From: Stutzerimonas stutzeri RCH2
GTDB lineage: Bacteria; Pseudomonadota; Gammaproteobacteria; Pseudomonadales; Pseudomonadaceae
Direction: 5' to 3'
Assembly (NCBI RefSeq): GCF_000327065.1
Contig: NC_019936.1
Span: 2,745,001-2,809,000, forward strand
DNA length: 64,000 nucleotides
Below are positions 1-8,468 of the stretch, piece by piece; the stretch's first letter is position 1; every line of letters begins with the position of its first letter. Under the pieces are notes generated by a model, which saw only the letters and a list, made by a program, of their open reading frames with translations, searched no databases and had not been told where the DNA came from. The translations under genes were made by a program, and so were the position numbers.

Positions 1-487
1 GCGCCCCGGACGCGGTACGGATTCGATAATGCACGCAGAAACGCCCCACCGCGGCGACGGCTTGCTCGATACAGCGCCGCACGCGCAGTCGATCGTCTGC
101 ATGCGTGATCCGCTCCCACGTAATGCGCGTTTCATCAACCAGCTCCGCAGCGCTGTATCCACACAAGCCCAGCGCGCCCTGACTGACGAAGATCATCGTC
201 CACGATGCATCGTTGCGGCAGCGGTAGGCCATGCCTTCCAGGTTGTTGATCAAGGTGTCGAGCACACGAGAGCGGTCCAGCACTTCGCAGGAGAGCAGAG
301 TGCTCGGACCGTTGGCAGAAGAATCAAGAGTCATGGGGGGCATGCTTGCAGTGGTTGCGGCCCGTCCGGCGCTGACGAAGCTCAGCTCCGGGCGCAGAAC
401 GAATGAGCCGAAAAGGCAGAAAGCCACTACTGAGCAAGAAGCGCTCCAGCCGCAGCGCCAGTGCAACTGCGCGTTTGCGGCTGCCAT
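1..487 (-). CDS. Membrane-anchored PAS-domain sensor protein, N-terminal part (cut by window edge)
   Basis: The frame runs leftward and is still open at base 1, so only about 162 N-terminal residues are present. I chose the ATG at 487 because GGAG lies five bases before it; internal ATGs at 343 and 334 have no ribosome binding site. Residues about 10-32 form one hydrophobic segment (SVVAFCLFGSFVL), probably a membrane anchor. Residues about 70-162 look like a PAS domain of the kind found in histidine kinases and diguanylate cyclases (GMAYRCRNDASWTMIFVS, then a GYSAAEL motif). The output domain lies outside the window, so the role beyond sensing is unknown. It is transcribed in the same direction as the MFS gene, about 100 bases downstream of it. 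Confidence 0.7.
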   Translation of the reverse strand, partial: MAAANAQLHWRCGWSASCSVVAFCLFGSFVLRPELSFVSAGRAATTASMPPMTLDSSANGPSTLLSCEVLDRSRVLDTLINNLEGMAYRCRNDASWTMIFVSQGALGLCGYSAAELVDETRITWERITHADDRLRVRRCIEQAVAAVGRFCVHYRIRTASGA

Positions 488-590
488 TGGCTCCGCTGAT
501 GCCCCACAACGGCGCACCCGCCTGTCGCGGCGCGGACCCATGCGCCAACCTGGTGCTCATGCGTCCCCTAGCCAAGCGGAGCCCGGCAGG

Positions 591-1826
591 TCAGTGCATT
601 CCACGCTTCGCCGCAGGTGCAACAGTTGTTCGCCTTGCTGCTGCCGGCACGTCGCACTCAAGCGCAGCGCGCAAAAGCAGTGCGCTTGCGCAGGCGGCCG
701 TGGCAGCGAGCAGCACGACCACACCGGCAGCGCTCCAGCCAAACGCCGTTGTCACGCTGCCGACCGCGACCGGACCGAAGAGCTGGCCGAGATTGCTGCC
801 CTGCATGAGCAGGCCGACGGCGATCGGTACCAGCGTGGCTTCACGTACGGCCAGCGGCGCAGAGGCCAGCAAAGTCGCCGGGATCAGCCCGCCTACGGCG
901 GAGAACAGCAGGCATAACAGGAAAGTCGTCGGCGCCTCGAACAGGCCGAGGAAAATACCGAGCCCACACGCCCCCATGACCGCGCTGGCGAAAATCAGCA
1001 GGGAGCTACGCCCGACGCCCCGCCCCAGCAGGTATCCCGCCGCCAGGTTGCCGCCGGCATTGACCACACTGGCCAGCGCGCTCAACAGGCCCGCGCTGCG
1101 GTAGCTGATGTCCATACGTTCCATCAGCAGAACCGGCAGAAAGCTGAACAGCGCAAAGAACATCAGGCTGTACAACGCGAATACGATCGCCAGCAACGCG
1201 GTCGCGCGGGAACGCAACACTTGCCGAACATCAGCGATCACCCTGCTCGACAGCCCACGCGAAGCGTCCCGAGGTATGCAGTACACGACCATCGTAGCGG
1301 CAAGCACGGCGAGCGCCGCGCTCGCCCACCAGAGCCATTGCCAGCCTGGAAAAAGCGGCCCAACAACCATGACAAGCGCCATCCCGCACGGCATGAAGCA
1401 GCTCCAGAGCGCGAACGCCTTGTCGCGTGCCACGCCGGTCAGCAGGCGCTCAAGTATCGCCGGCCCGCCGACGATGATCAGCAGGAATCCCAGCCCCTCC
1501 AGCAGCCTGGAAACCAGCAGGAGGGCGAAGGACGGTGCGAGCCCACCCGCGGCCCCGGCGAATGCTGTTATGCCCAGACCCATCAGCAGGGTTCGCTGGC
1601 CGCCTAGCGCGGCCGCCACCGCGCCTGCTGGCGCACCGCCCAGCAGGCCGAGCACGGCAAATATCCCGGTCAACCAGCCGACTTGGCCCAGGCTCACCCC
1701 CAGATCCGTCTGCAGCATCGGCGCGGCGATGGCAGCCTTGCCCAGATGCAGGGACGCCACCACGCCGCAAGCCAGGATGACCCAGGCGACAAGCCGCCTC
1801 GGCGGCGCAAGGAGCACGGCATTCAC
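591..1826 (-). CDS. MFS transporter (CynX/NimT-like exporter)
   Basis: A 411-residue hydrophobic protein with about twelve membrane segments. The central hydrophilic loop (residues about 185-205, [20 protein letters not shown]) separates two six-helix halves, as in the major facilitator superfamily. [20 protein letters not shown] between helices 2 and 3 matches the MFS loop signature loosely. The substrate cannot be read from sequence. The start codon overlaps the stop of wrbA (ATGA), so the two are cotranscribed and translationally coupled. Coupling to a quinone reductase, with a LysR regulator opposite, suggests export of a quinone-like or electrophilic compound; that is inference. A family-level call is safe; subfamily is less so. 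Confidence 0.85.
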   Translation of the reverse strand: MNAVLLAPPRRLVAWVILACGVVASLHLGKAAIAAPMLQTDLGVSLGQVGWLTGIFAVLGLLGGAPAGAVAAALGGQRTLLMGLGITAFAGAAGGLAPSFALLLVSRLLEGLGFLLIIVGGPAILERLLTGVARDKAFALWSCFMPCGMALVMVVGPLFPGWQWLWWASAALAVLAATMVVYCIPRDASRGLSSRVIADVRQVLRSRATALLAIVFALYSLMFFALFSFLPVLLMERMDISYRSAGLLSALASVVNAGGNLAAGYLLGRGVGRSSLLIFASAVMGACGLGIFLGLFEAPTTFLLCLLFSAVGGLIPATLLASAPLAVREATLVPIAVGLLMQGSNLGQLFGPVAVGSVTTAFGWSAAGVVVLLAATAACASALLLRAALECDVPAAARRTTVAPAAKRGMH

Positions 1827-2449
1827 CGCGGCGTCCCGAACGAATGCGTCGCCAGAGCAGCAGCGATGCGGGCGACATGCGCGCCTTGGTAACGCGCGCC
1901 CTCCAGCTCGTTCTCGCTCGGCTGCCGATCACCGCCACTGCCGTCGTCGGAGAGCGTCGAAGCGCCGTAGGGCGATCCGCCGGTCACCGCATCCATGCGC
2001 AGCTGGCCTTTGAAGCTATACGGCAGGCCGACCACGACCATGCCAAAGTGCAGCAATACCGTATGTGTCGCCAGAATTGTGCTCTCCTGGCCGCCGTGCT
2101 GGCTGCCCGTCGAGGTGAAGACGCTGCCGACCTTGCCGACCAGCCTGTCTTCGGCCCATAGGCCGCCACACTGATCGAGGAAGTTCTTCATCTGCGATGC
2201 CATGTTGCCGAAGCGCGTCGGCGTACCGATCACGATGGCGTCGTAGTCAGGCAGCTCCGACACGGAAGCGACGCCTGCTGATTGGCTCATCTTGTAGCCC
2301 GCCTTGTGCGCGACCTGCTCGGGGACCAGTTCGGGAACTCGCTTGATGTCGGCAAGCGCACCCACCTCACGGGCACCTTCGGCTACGGCCTGGGCTAGCG
2401 CCTCGATATGACCGTAGGACGAGTAATAGAGCACCAGTACTTTCGTCAT
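1823..2449 (-). CDS. wrbA: NAD(P)H:quinone oxidoreductase, WrbA family
   Basis: A 208-residue flavodoxin-fold protein. The N-terminus ([17 protein letters not shown]) is the FMN phosphate-binding loop, followed by GTPTRFGNM and [12 protein letters not shown], both typical of WrbA. The family reduces quinones by two electrons with FMN and NAD(P)H in the cytoplasm, avoiding semiquinone radicals. The ATG at 2449 was preferred over one ten codons upstream because GAGG sits nine bases before it and the family begins [10 protein letters not shown]. It is first in a two-gene operon with the MFS transporter (4-base overlap) and divergent from a LysR gene across about 100 bases containing an inverted repeat. 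Confidence 0.93.
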   Translation of the reverse strand: MTKVLVLYYSSYGHIEALAQAVAEGAREVGALADIKRVPELVPEQVAHKAGYKMSQSAGVASVSELPDYDAIVIGTPTRFGNMASQMKNFLDQCGGLWAEDRLVGKVGSVFTSTGSQHGGQESTILATHTVLLHFGMVVVGLPYSFKGQLRMDAVTGGSPYGASTLSDDGSGGDRQPSENELEGARYQGAHVARIAAALATHSFGTPR

Positions 2450-2486
2450 TGTTGCAATCCTCTGATGACATTGACGCAAGCAAGGC

Positions 2487-2518
2487 TAATCACTACAAAC
2501 GCTCACGAAGAGTGATTA
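2487..2518. promoter_or_regulatory. Perfect inverted repeat in the wrbA/LysR divergent promoter region
   Basis: The sequence reads TAATCACT-N16-AGTGATTA, with perfect 8-base arms, centred in the intergenic gap between wrbA and the divergent LysR gene. LysR regulators commonly bind dyad sites in such gaps and autoregulate. I infer this is the operator controlling both genes; no clear -35/-10 pair was assigned. Confidence 0.5.
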
Positions 2519-2550
2519 AATTTCGATCAACTCGATCTACGGTGCAGATC

Positions 2551-3459
2551 ATGCTCGATGGAATGACGCTGGATCAGATACGTACCTTCGTAACCGTGGC
2601 CGACAGCGGTAGCTTCCGCTCCGGCGCCGCGCGACTTATGCGTGTGCAATCGGCGGTCAGCCATGCGATCGCCAATCTCGAATCCGAGCTCGGCCTGCAA
2701 CTGTTCGATCGCAGTGGCTACCGTCCCGTGCTCACCGCCGAAGGCCAGGCCTTGCTGGCCCACGCGCGCGACATCCTGCTGCGGGCGGACGCCATGCGCG
2801 CACGCGCGCGCGCACTGGGCGCCGGCGTCGAACTGGAGCTGTCACTGGTGGTGGATACCCTGTTTCCCATCGAACTGGTCGCACGAGCCGTCAGCGCCGC
2901 CAGCGCAGCGTTTCCCTCGACCAGCTTTCGCCTGGAGTCGCAACCGCTGGGCGGCCCGATTGCGGCCTTGGATGACAAGCGCTGCACGCTCGCGATCATC
3001 GTCGGCGAGGACTTCCGAAACCCTCGGGTGGCGCTGGAAGCCATCGGCTCGGTACGGCAGATCGCAGTGGTAGCTGCAGCACACCCGCTCGCCAAGCACA
3101 GCGACCGCGCACCGCTGGGCTTGGCCGACCTGGCTGGCCATCTGCAGGTGGTCCTGACCGACCCTACCTCGCTCTCCCAAGGCCGCTCGTTCGGCGTGCT
3201 ATCCCCTTTCACCTGTCGAGTGAACACCCAGGAAGCGAAGGCGACCTTGATCCGCACCGGCCTCGGCTGGGGGAGACTGCCGGCATGGCAAATCGAGGAA
3301 GACCTGGAAGCTGGTCGGCTGGTGCGCGTAGCCATTCCCGATCTGGGCAGAAACGGCGAGGTGCAATCCGAGGCCTACCTGGCTCACCGCCTGGACGAAC
3401 CGCTCGGCCCTGTGGCGCAGGCGTTTCGCCGAGCGCTGCTTGAGCAAACCAGGTGCTAG
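2551..3459 (+). CDS. LysR-family transcriptional regulator, divergent from wrbA
   Basis: A 302-residue protein. Residues 1-65 form the winged helix-turn-helix of LysR proteins (TFVTVADSGSFRSGAARL, then QSAVSHAIANLESELGLQLFDR). Residues about 90-295 form the periplasmic-binding-protein-like effector domain. The ATG at 2551 gives the usual N-terminal length; a second ATG four codons later is also possible, and neither has a strong ribosome binding site. Divergence from wrbA-MFS and the shared palindrome suggest it controls that operon, perhaps in response to a quinone or electrophile. The effector is unknown. Confidence 0.9.
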   Translation: MLDGMTLDQIRTFVTVADSGSFRSGAARLMRVQSAVSHAIANLESELGLQLFDRSGYRPVLTAEGQALLAHARDILLRADAMRARARALGAGVELELSLVVDTLFPIELVARAVSAASAAFPSTSFRLESQPLGGPIAALDDKRCTLAIIVGEDFRNPRVALEAIGSVRQIAVVAAAHPLAKHSDRAPLGLADLAGHLQVVLTDPTSLSQGRSFGVLSPFTCRVNTQEAKATLIRTGLGWGRLPAWQIEEDLEAGRLVRVAIPDLGRNGEVQSEAYLAHRLDEPLGPVAQAFRRALLEQTRC

Positions 3460-3595
3460 GCCCGAGACCGAAATACGGAAGCGCACGCAGCCGCTGTTAG
3501 CCAAGCCCACCTCCCCGCCCGACGTCGATGCCATACGATCACGGTCGCCCGGGACAAGCACGGCTCACCTCGATCGCGCAAAACTGCGTCGCCTC

Positions 3596-4075
3596 TCAAT
3601 GCGCCAGAGCTGCTTCGATCACCGCAATGTCGATCCTGCTCATCTGCATCATTGCATCGAAGGCACGCTTGGCCGCCGCCCGATCAGAACCGGCCAACGC
3701 TTGCGTCAGGACGCGCGGAGTAATCTGCCAGGACACGCCCCACTTGTCCTTGCACCAGCCGCAGGCGCTCTCCTGGCCGTCATTGCCAACGATCGCATCC
3801 CATAATCGGTCCGTTTCGGCTTGATCGTCGGTTGCCACCTGAAAGGAGAACGACTCGTTGTGCTGAAACGCCGGCCCACCGTTCAGGCCAAGGCAGGGAA
3901 TGCCCAGGACGGTGAATTCGACAGTGAGGACATCGCCCTGCTTGCCCGCCGGATAGTCGCCAGGTGCAAGAAGGACAGCCCCCACAGCGCTGTCCGGGAA
4001 GGTCCTGGCGTAGAACGTCGCAGCGTCTAGCGCGGCATCGTCGTACCAGAGGCAAATGGTGTTCTTGCCGGTCAT
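3596..4075 (-). CDS. VOC-superfamily protein (PhnB / 3-demethylubiquinone methyltransferase-like domain)
   Basis: A 159-residue cytoplasmic protein with the pattern of the PhnB-type glyoxalase/bleomycin-resistance fold: a first half with CLWYDDAALDAATFYARTFPDS, then GGPAFQHNESFSFQVATDD and CGWCKDKWGVSWQITPR. Family members bind a metal or small ligand between two paired beta-alpha-beta modules; the exact reaction of this subgroup is usually undetermined. The start is well supported by AAGGAGA seven bases upstream. It stands alone between a convergent LysR gene and a divergent isocitrate lyase-family gene. Confidence 0.85.
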   Translation of the reverse strand: MTGKNTICLWYDDAALDAATFYARTFPDSAVGAVLLAPGDYPAGKQGDVLTVEFTVLGIPCLGLNGGPAFQHNESFSFQVATDDQAETDRLWDAIVGNDGQESACGWCKDKWGVSWQITPRVLTQALAGSDRAAAKRAFDAMMQMSRIDIAVIEAALAH

Positions 4076-4433
4076 GGGGGTCTCCTTGAAGACGACGGTT
4101 GCATTGCATCAGGGCCGCAGGCGAAACCGACGCAGGGTGCCGCTCACTGCAGCCTTGTTTCCAGCCTGCAAGCGTAGCCCCACTGCGCAGACGAAACCTG
4201 TAGACAACCGGCACCGTCATGACCGACCGTCCATTCGCGACAGCTGGTGTGACTGCGTTCTTTCGCCGAGTGGATCGCAACGAAGATGCGATTGTTATCC
4301 GCAAAGCGCGTTGCGGCACCGATTGCGGTGTTTTCTGGAAAGTCACAACACGCGTATGCCATCTAGTCTTGGATGCACGACGCAACAATCGAAGCGCGTT
4401 GCGGCCCGCCCATATCACCGACCAGGAGGCTTC
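4076..4433. other. Intergenic region between divergent VOC and isocitrate lyase-family genes
   Basis: About 360 bases with no gene I can support. A short + frame (about 4219-4437) resembles nothing I know and overlaps the ribosome binding site of the next gene. The stretch presumably holds the two divergent promoters, but I could not assign convincing boxes. Confidence 0.5.
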
Positions 4434-5270
4434 ATGATCGATTCCAGTGTGTCTCACAAGCGCGCCGTTTTTCGTGCACTGCACCAGTCAGGCTGCTTCG
4501 TGCTGCCCAATCCCTGGGATGCCGGCAGCGCCGCCGTTCTGGCTGCAATGGGCTTCAAGGCCTTGGCCACGACCAGTTCCGGCTACGCCTGGTCCTGCGC
4601 CCGTGCCGATGGACAGATGGCGCGAGACGCAGTGCTGGCCCATATGCGCGGCATGGTTCAAGCGACGGCTCTACCGGTGAATGGCGACTTCGAAAGCGGA
4701 TTCGCCGAGACACCCGAAGGGGTGGCTGAAAGCGTGCGCATGGCAGTCGAGACCGGCATAGCGGGCATTTCCATCGAAGACTCCACAGGCGACCCGCGCG
4801 AGCCGCTGCGGGAGATCTCGCAGGCCACGGAGCGAATGTACGCCGCACGTGAGGCGATCGACGCAACAGGCGGCGAAACACTACTGATTGGTCGGGCCGA
4901 GAATTTCTTCGTAGGGCGCCCGGATCTCGACGACACCATTCAGCGTCTTCAGGCGTACGCCGAGGCAGGCGCTGACTGTCTCTATGCACCAGGTATCAGG
5001 ACCCGCGAACAGATCAGCGCGGTCGTCGCCGCAGTCGCACCCAAACCGGTCAATGTGCTGATCGGCTGGGACAGCGACCTGACTGTTCAGGACCTCGCCG
5101 ATCTCGGCGTACGCCGCATCAGTGTAGGTGGCGCCCTGGCACGCGCCGCGTGGGCCGGCTTTCTAAGCGCTGCGCGCTCTATCGCCGAACACGGACGCTT
5201 CGATGGATTTTCAAACGCCGCCTCAGGCGCAGAGCTCGACGCCCTGTTTGGCAAGCTGGAGAAGCCATAG
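4434..5270 (+). CDS. Isocitrate lyase / phosphoenolpyruvate mutase family protein
   Basis: A 278-residue cytoplasmic TIM-barrel enzyme. It has the superfamily landmarks: FVLPNPWDAGSAAVLAAMGF near the N-terminus, VNGDFESGF (metal-binding acidic loop), GISIEDSTG and IGRAENFF, then VNVLIGWDSDL. This subgroup lacks the KKCGH motif of true isocitrate lyase; the equivalent position is GDFESGF. The likely chemistry is therefore C-C or P-C bond cleavage of an oxaloacetate-like substrate, substrate unknown. The ATG at 4434 is chosen because AGGAGG lies six bases upstream. It appears monocistronic. Confidence 0.88.
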   Translation: MIDSSVSHKRAVFRALHQSGCFVLPNPWDAGSAAVLAAMGFKALATTSSGYAWSCARADGQMARDAVLAHMRGMVQATALPVNGDFESGFAETPEGVAESVRMAVETGIAGISIEDSTGDPREPLREISQATERMYAAREAIDATGGETLLIGRAENFFVGRPDLDDTIQRLQAYAEAGADCLYAPGIRTREQISAVVAAVAPKPVNVLIGWDSDLTVQDLADLGVRRISVGGALARAAWAGFLSAARSIAEHGRFDGFSNAASGAELDALFGKLEKP

Positions 5271-5336
5271 GCGGATCAGCAACCCGCGAAGCGTGGCCTC
5301 GACGGGTGGCCGGGCGACTCGAACCCTGCATGAGCG

Positions 5337-5699
5337 TTATGCATTGCCTTTGCGTTGCATGAACTCGACGAAGTTATCCGATGCATATCCGGCGCTGCCA
5401 TTCGCCGCGAACGGTGCGTCGACCTTACGCAGCATCCTCTTGCTCGCATCGGCAGGCGACATTGGAAAGAACGCGCCACCCGGCTCTGAGTGCATATAGA
5501 AATCGCCCAGCTTGGCCCCTCAGTGCTCGCAGTGGTTCATGTAGTAGGTAGCCCCGGCCTGCTTGCTGTAGGCAGGCCTATAGCGGGTCGTATGGGAACG
5601 AAGCTGCACCAATACCGCCGGCGCCAAGCCAGACACATTCGATACCGTCCCGATTTCACCCTGTCGCATCCAGTCGCCGTGGCGACTGCCTAGGGTCAA
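5337..5699 (-). pseudogene. Small zinc-ribbon protein gene interrupted by in-frame UGA at a cysteine position
   Basis: On the minus strand a frame reads through the block ...YRPAYSKQAGATYYMNHCEH, a TGA at 5522-5520, then GAKLGDFYMHSEPGGAFFP... and ends at TAA 5339-5337. Both halves are in the same frame and together read like one protein with a CxxC zinc knuckle (C-E-H-stop-G-A-K where C-E-H-C-G-A-K is expected). A single third-base change from TGC/TGT to TGA explains it. Possible starts are TTG 5699 or ATG 5669; no good ribosome binding site was seen, so the left end is uncertain. Either a recent nonsense mutation, a sequencing error, or readthrough. I remember similar CxxC proteins in pseudomonads but cannot name a function. 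Confidence 0.55.
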
Positions 5700-5790
5700 T
5701 GCCCCATCACCCTGAGCCGCAGTAGGCGAGGCTTCCGTCAGCCGCTACGCTGTGAGCGGTTCAACCCCACTCTGCAAGCTGGCGGTGATT

Positions 5791-6705
5791 GTGGACAAGT
5801 TCCAGGAAATGAAGGTGCTAGTGGCCGTTGCGGAAGCGGAAAGCTTCGCCGCAGGCGCTAGGTTGGTGGGTATGTCACCGCCGAGCGTGACCCGGGTGAT
5901 AGCAGGATTAGAAAATCGGCTGGGCACCCTGCTGTTGGCACGCAATACGCGCAGCCTGCGTCTGACTGAAGCGGGTCGGCGTTTCGTGGAAGACTGCAAG
6001 CGCATTCTGATGGACCTGGACGAAGCCGAAGAGCTGGCGACTAGCAACAATATTCGCCCCCGCGGCAACCTGACGGTGACGGCACCAGTGATGTTCGGCG
6101 AGCTGTTTCTGATACCGCTGATCACCGAGTATCTTGCCGCGAACCCCGAAGTGACCCTCAATGCCCTGCTAGTGGATCGTCTGGTGAACATGGTGGACGA
6201 GGGCGTGGATGTCGCCATCCGCATCGGCGAGCTGCCGGAAAGCGGCCTCCAGGCCATCAACGTCGGACATATTCGCCCGGTCGTGTGTGCCGCGCCTGCC
6301 TTTCTCGAACGTGTCGGCCGACCGCAACAACCCAAGGATGTGCTGGCACTGCCGATGGTGATGTCATCGGCAAGCACCCTGCTCACAGAGTGGCAGTTCA
6401 AGGTCGGCGAAGCCGTCATCGCCCTGCATCCCAAACCGCGCCTGATGGTCAGCTCCAATCAGGCTGCGATCAATGCCGCACGCACGGGCTGGGGCCTCAC
6501 GCGGGTACTGTCCTACCAAGTGGCCGAGTGGGTGGCGAAGGGGGAGTTGGAGATCGTTCTTGAGGCTTTTGAGACTACAGCGCTGCCGGTACATGTTGTG
6601 TATCAGGGAGGTAAACGACTACCCGCCAAGGTGCGCACGTTTGTCGATTATTGCGCCAGCCGGTTCATGGCAGACTCGGCGCTGCAAGCCGCGCCGGTAA
6701 CCTAA
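5791..6705 (+). CDS. LysR-family transcriptional regulator (first of a tandem pair)
   Basis: A 304-residue LysR protein: helix-turn-helix in residues 1-62 (VLVAVAEAESFAAGARLV, then SPPSVTRVIAGLENRLGTLL) and a substrate-binding domain after it. I chose GTG 5791 (VDKFQEMKVLV) because the family begins MDKFQEM; an upstream GTG at 5752 would add 13 unlikely residues. The ribosome binding site is weak. The stop is three bases from the start of a paralogous LysR gene, and both precede a glutathione S-transferase, so they may be cotranscribed and regulate it. The effector is unknown. Confidence 0.88.
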   Translation: MDKFQEMKVLVAVAEAESFAAGARLVGMSPPSVTRVIAGLENRLGTLLLARNTRSLRLTEAGRRFVEDCKRILMDLDEAEELATSNNIRPRGNLTVTAPVMFGELFLIPLITEYLAANPEVTLNALLVDRLVNMVDEGVDVAIRIGELPESGLQAINVGHIRPVVCAAPAFLERVGRPQQPKDVLALPMVMSSASTLLTEWQFKVGEAVIALHPKPRLMVSSNQAAINAARTGWGLTRVLSYQVAEWVAKGELEIVLEAFETTALPVHVVYQGGKRLPAKVRTFVDYCASRFMADSALQAAPVT

Positions 6706-6708
6706 ACA

Positions 6709-7617
6709 GTGAGCCGATATAGCCAGCTACAGACCTTCGAAGCCGTGGCACAGGCCGGCAGTCTGGCCGCGGCGGCACGGCAGCTGGGGCAGTCGTCGGC
6801 GACAGTTATGCGCACCATTGCCGCGCTGGAAGCGCGCTTGCACAACACCCTGCTGATTCGCGGACCGCGCGGTGTCGAGCTGACCCCTGCTGGCGAGCAG
6901 TTCGCGCAGAACGGTCGGCACATCCTGGAACAAACCACGGAGGCCGAGCGCTCTGCGGCCGGCCTACATGCCAGTCCCAATGGGCAGCTGACGGTGGCGT
7001 TACCGTTGCTGATGGATCTGCAGATAATCACGCCCATCGCCCTCGCCTATTTGAATGCGTTTCCGGACGTGCAGCTGAACATCCAATCCAGCGAAGGCGT
7101 ACCCAAACTGCTCAAAGAAGGCATTGATGTTGCGCTGGTCCTTGGCCAGTTGCCCAGCTCCTCGGAGTTCGCCATGCCCTTGGGCGCAGTCAGGCCGATT
7201 GTCTGTGCCTCACCGGCCTACCTCGACACATGGGGGCGGCCCGAGATCCCCGACGATCTCAAAGCACATCGGGCGGTCGCCTCCACCGCAGCTGGTTACG
7301 CTGCACATTGGCATTTTCGCAGTGGACGTTCCATCCGTTCGGTAAAACCCATGCCCGTACTCACCTGCACGACCCAGCGCGCGGCTATCCATGCGGCCAC
7401 CCTGGGGCTTGGGCTGCTCCGCTGCATGAATTTCGAAGCCCACGATGAACTGCACCGCGGCGTTCTTGAACCGGTACTGACAGGTTTCGCCCCCGCCGAC
7501 GTGCCGGTGCAGTTGATCTACCGGCATGGCCGCCGCGCCGAGGCGCGTGTGCGGACTTTCGTTGACTTCGCCGCGCCTTTGCTCCGCGCCCACCCAGCCT
7601 TCCAAGCACTGAACTGA
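6709..7617 (+). CDS. LysR-family transcriptional regulator (second of a tandem pair)
   Basis: A 302-residue LysR regulator starting at GTG 6709, three bases after the preceding LysR stop. The N-terminal winged helix (QTFEAVAQAGSLAAAARQLG, then SSATVMRTIAALEARLHN) is clear. The effector domain aligns by eye with the upstream paralogue along most of its length, for example GIDVALVLGQLP versus GVDVAIRIGELP, and both end with RVRTFVDF/Y. This suggests an old tandem duplication that has diverged strongly. The tight spacing implies translational coupling. Targets are not known; the GST and flavin-protein genes downstream are the obvious candidates. Confidence 0.88.
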   Translation: MSRYSQLQTFEAVAQAGSLAAAARQLGQSSATVMRTIAALEARLHNTLLIRGPRGVELTPAGEQFAQNGRHILEQTTEAERSAAGLHASPNGQLTVALPLLMDLQIITPIALAYLNAFPDVQLNIQSSEGVPKLLKEGIDVALVLGQLPSSSEFAMPLGAVRPIVCASPAYLDTWGRPEIPDDLKAHRAVASTAAGYAAHWHFRSGRSIRSVKPMPVLTCTTQRAAIHAATLGLGLLRCMNFEAHDELHRGVLEPVLTGFAPADVPVQLIYRHGRRAEARVRTFVDFAAPLLRAHPAFQALN

Positions 7618-7793
7618 CGAAGCATTTCACTGCGCACAGCGTGCCTGTATTTCAGAAAACGAAATTATGGATTGCTCGGCGTGGTGATTCTGCTTAGCCC
7701 TGCAAGCGCGCAGCATGGTTCCACCAGCGCGATGACCACCGAGGTGAATTGACGCTGCGCTGATTCCCTGGAACACATTGCGGAGCTATCACC

Positions 7794-8423
7794 ATGCCAC
7801 AGCCCATCAAACTGTATCGTCACCCGCTTTCGGGGCACGCCCATCGAGTTGAGTTGATGCTTTCGCTGCTGAAGCTGCCCTACGAGCTTCTGTTTGTCGA
7901 CTTGGCCAAGGGCGAACACAAATCCTCCGAGTTTCTGAGCATCAACGTGTTTGGCCAGGTGCCGGTCATTGACGACAACGGCACCCTGATCAGCGACTCC
8001 AACGCGATTCTGGTCTACCTGGCCAAGCAATACGGCGGCGACAGCTGGCAGACGCCCGACCCACTCGCAGAAGCACGCATCCAGCGCTGGTTATCGGTGG
8101 CTGCCGGTCAGCTGGCCAACGGCCCTGCGGCGGCCCGGCTGATCACGGTGTTCGGAGCACCCTTCAACGCCGAAGAGGTCATCGCGCGCGCCCATATGCT
8201 GCTCCAGGTGATGGACGCCGAACTCGCCGGCAAGCGCTTCCTGACGGGTGCCCAACCCACCATTGCCGATGTCGCTAACTACACCTACATCGCCCATGCG
8301 CCAGAGGGCAACGTCTCGCTTGAGCCCTATCCGAATGTGCGAGCCTGGCTGGAGCGCATTGAAGCCCTGCCCGGCTTCGTACCCATGCAGCGCACCGCCA
8401 TTGGTCTGCAAACCGCTGAGTAA
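7794..8423 (+). CDS. Glutathione S-transferase family protein
   Basis: A 209-residue cytosolic protein with the N-terminal thioredoxin-like domain (residues 1-80: [31 protein letters not shown], where V-P is the cis-proline of the glutathione site; then [11 protein letters not shown], the E/D-S-x-A-I glutathione-contact motif) and an all-helical C-terminal domain containing [13 protein letters not shown]. The family conjugates glutathione to electrophiles or reduces them. The next gene, a flavin-binding oxidase-like protein, follows after 45 bases and may form an operon for detoxification. The substrate is not predictable. Confidence 0.92.
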   Translation: MPQPIKLYRHPLSGHAHRVELMLSLLKLPYELLFVDLAKGEHKSSEFLSINVFGQVPVIDDNGTLISDSNAILVYLAKQYGGDSWQTPDPLAEARIQRWLSVAAGQLANGPAAARLITVFGAPFNAEEVIARAHMLLQVMDAELAGKRFLTGAQPTIADVANYTYIAHAPEGNVSLEPYPNVRAWLERIEALPGFVPMQRTAIGLQTAE

Positions 8424-8468
8424 GAACCGAACTGCCGGCTTCCGGCAGCAACTCGAGGAGCATCAGCC

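Noticed and set aside
4219..4437. A 72-codon + frame before the isocitrate lyase-family gene
   Set aside because: It covers that gene's ribosome binding site and start, resembles no protein and has no ribosome binding site of its own.
5480..5522. Selenocysteine insertion at the UGA of the zinc-ribbon gene
   Set aside because: The bases right after the UGA give only a 3-bp GCC/GGC stem, not a SECIS-like hairpin, and the residue fits a plain zinc-binding cysteine. Nonsense mutation is the simpler reading.
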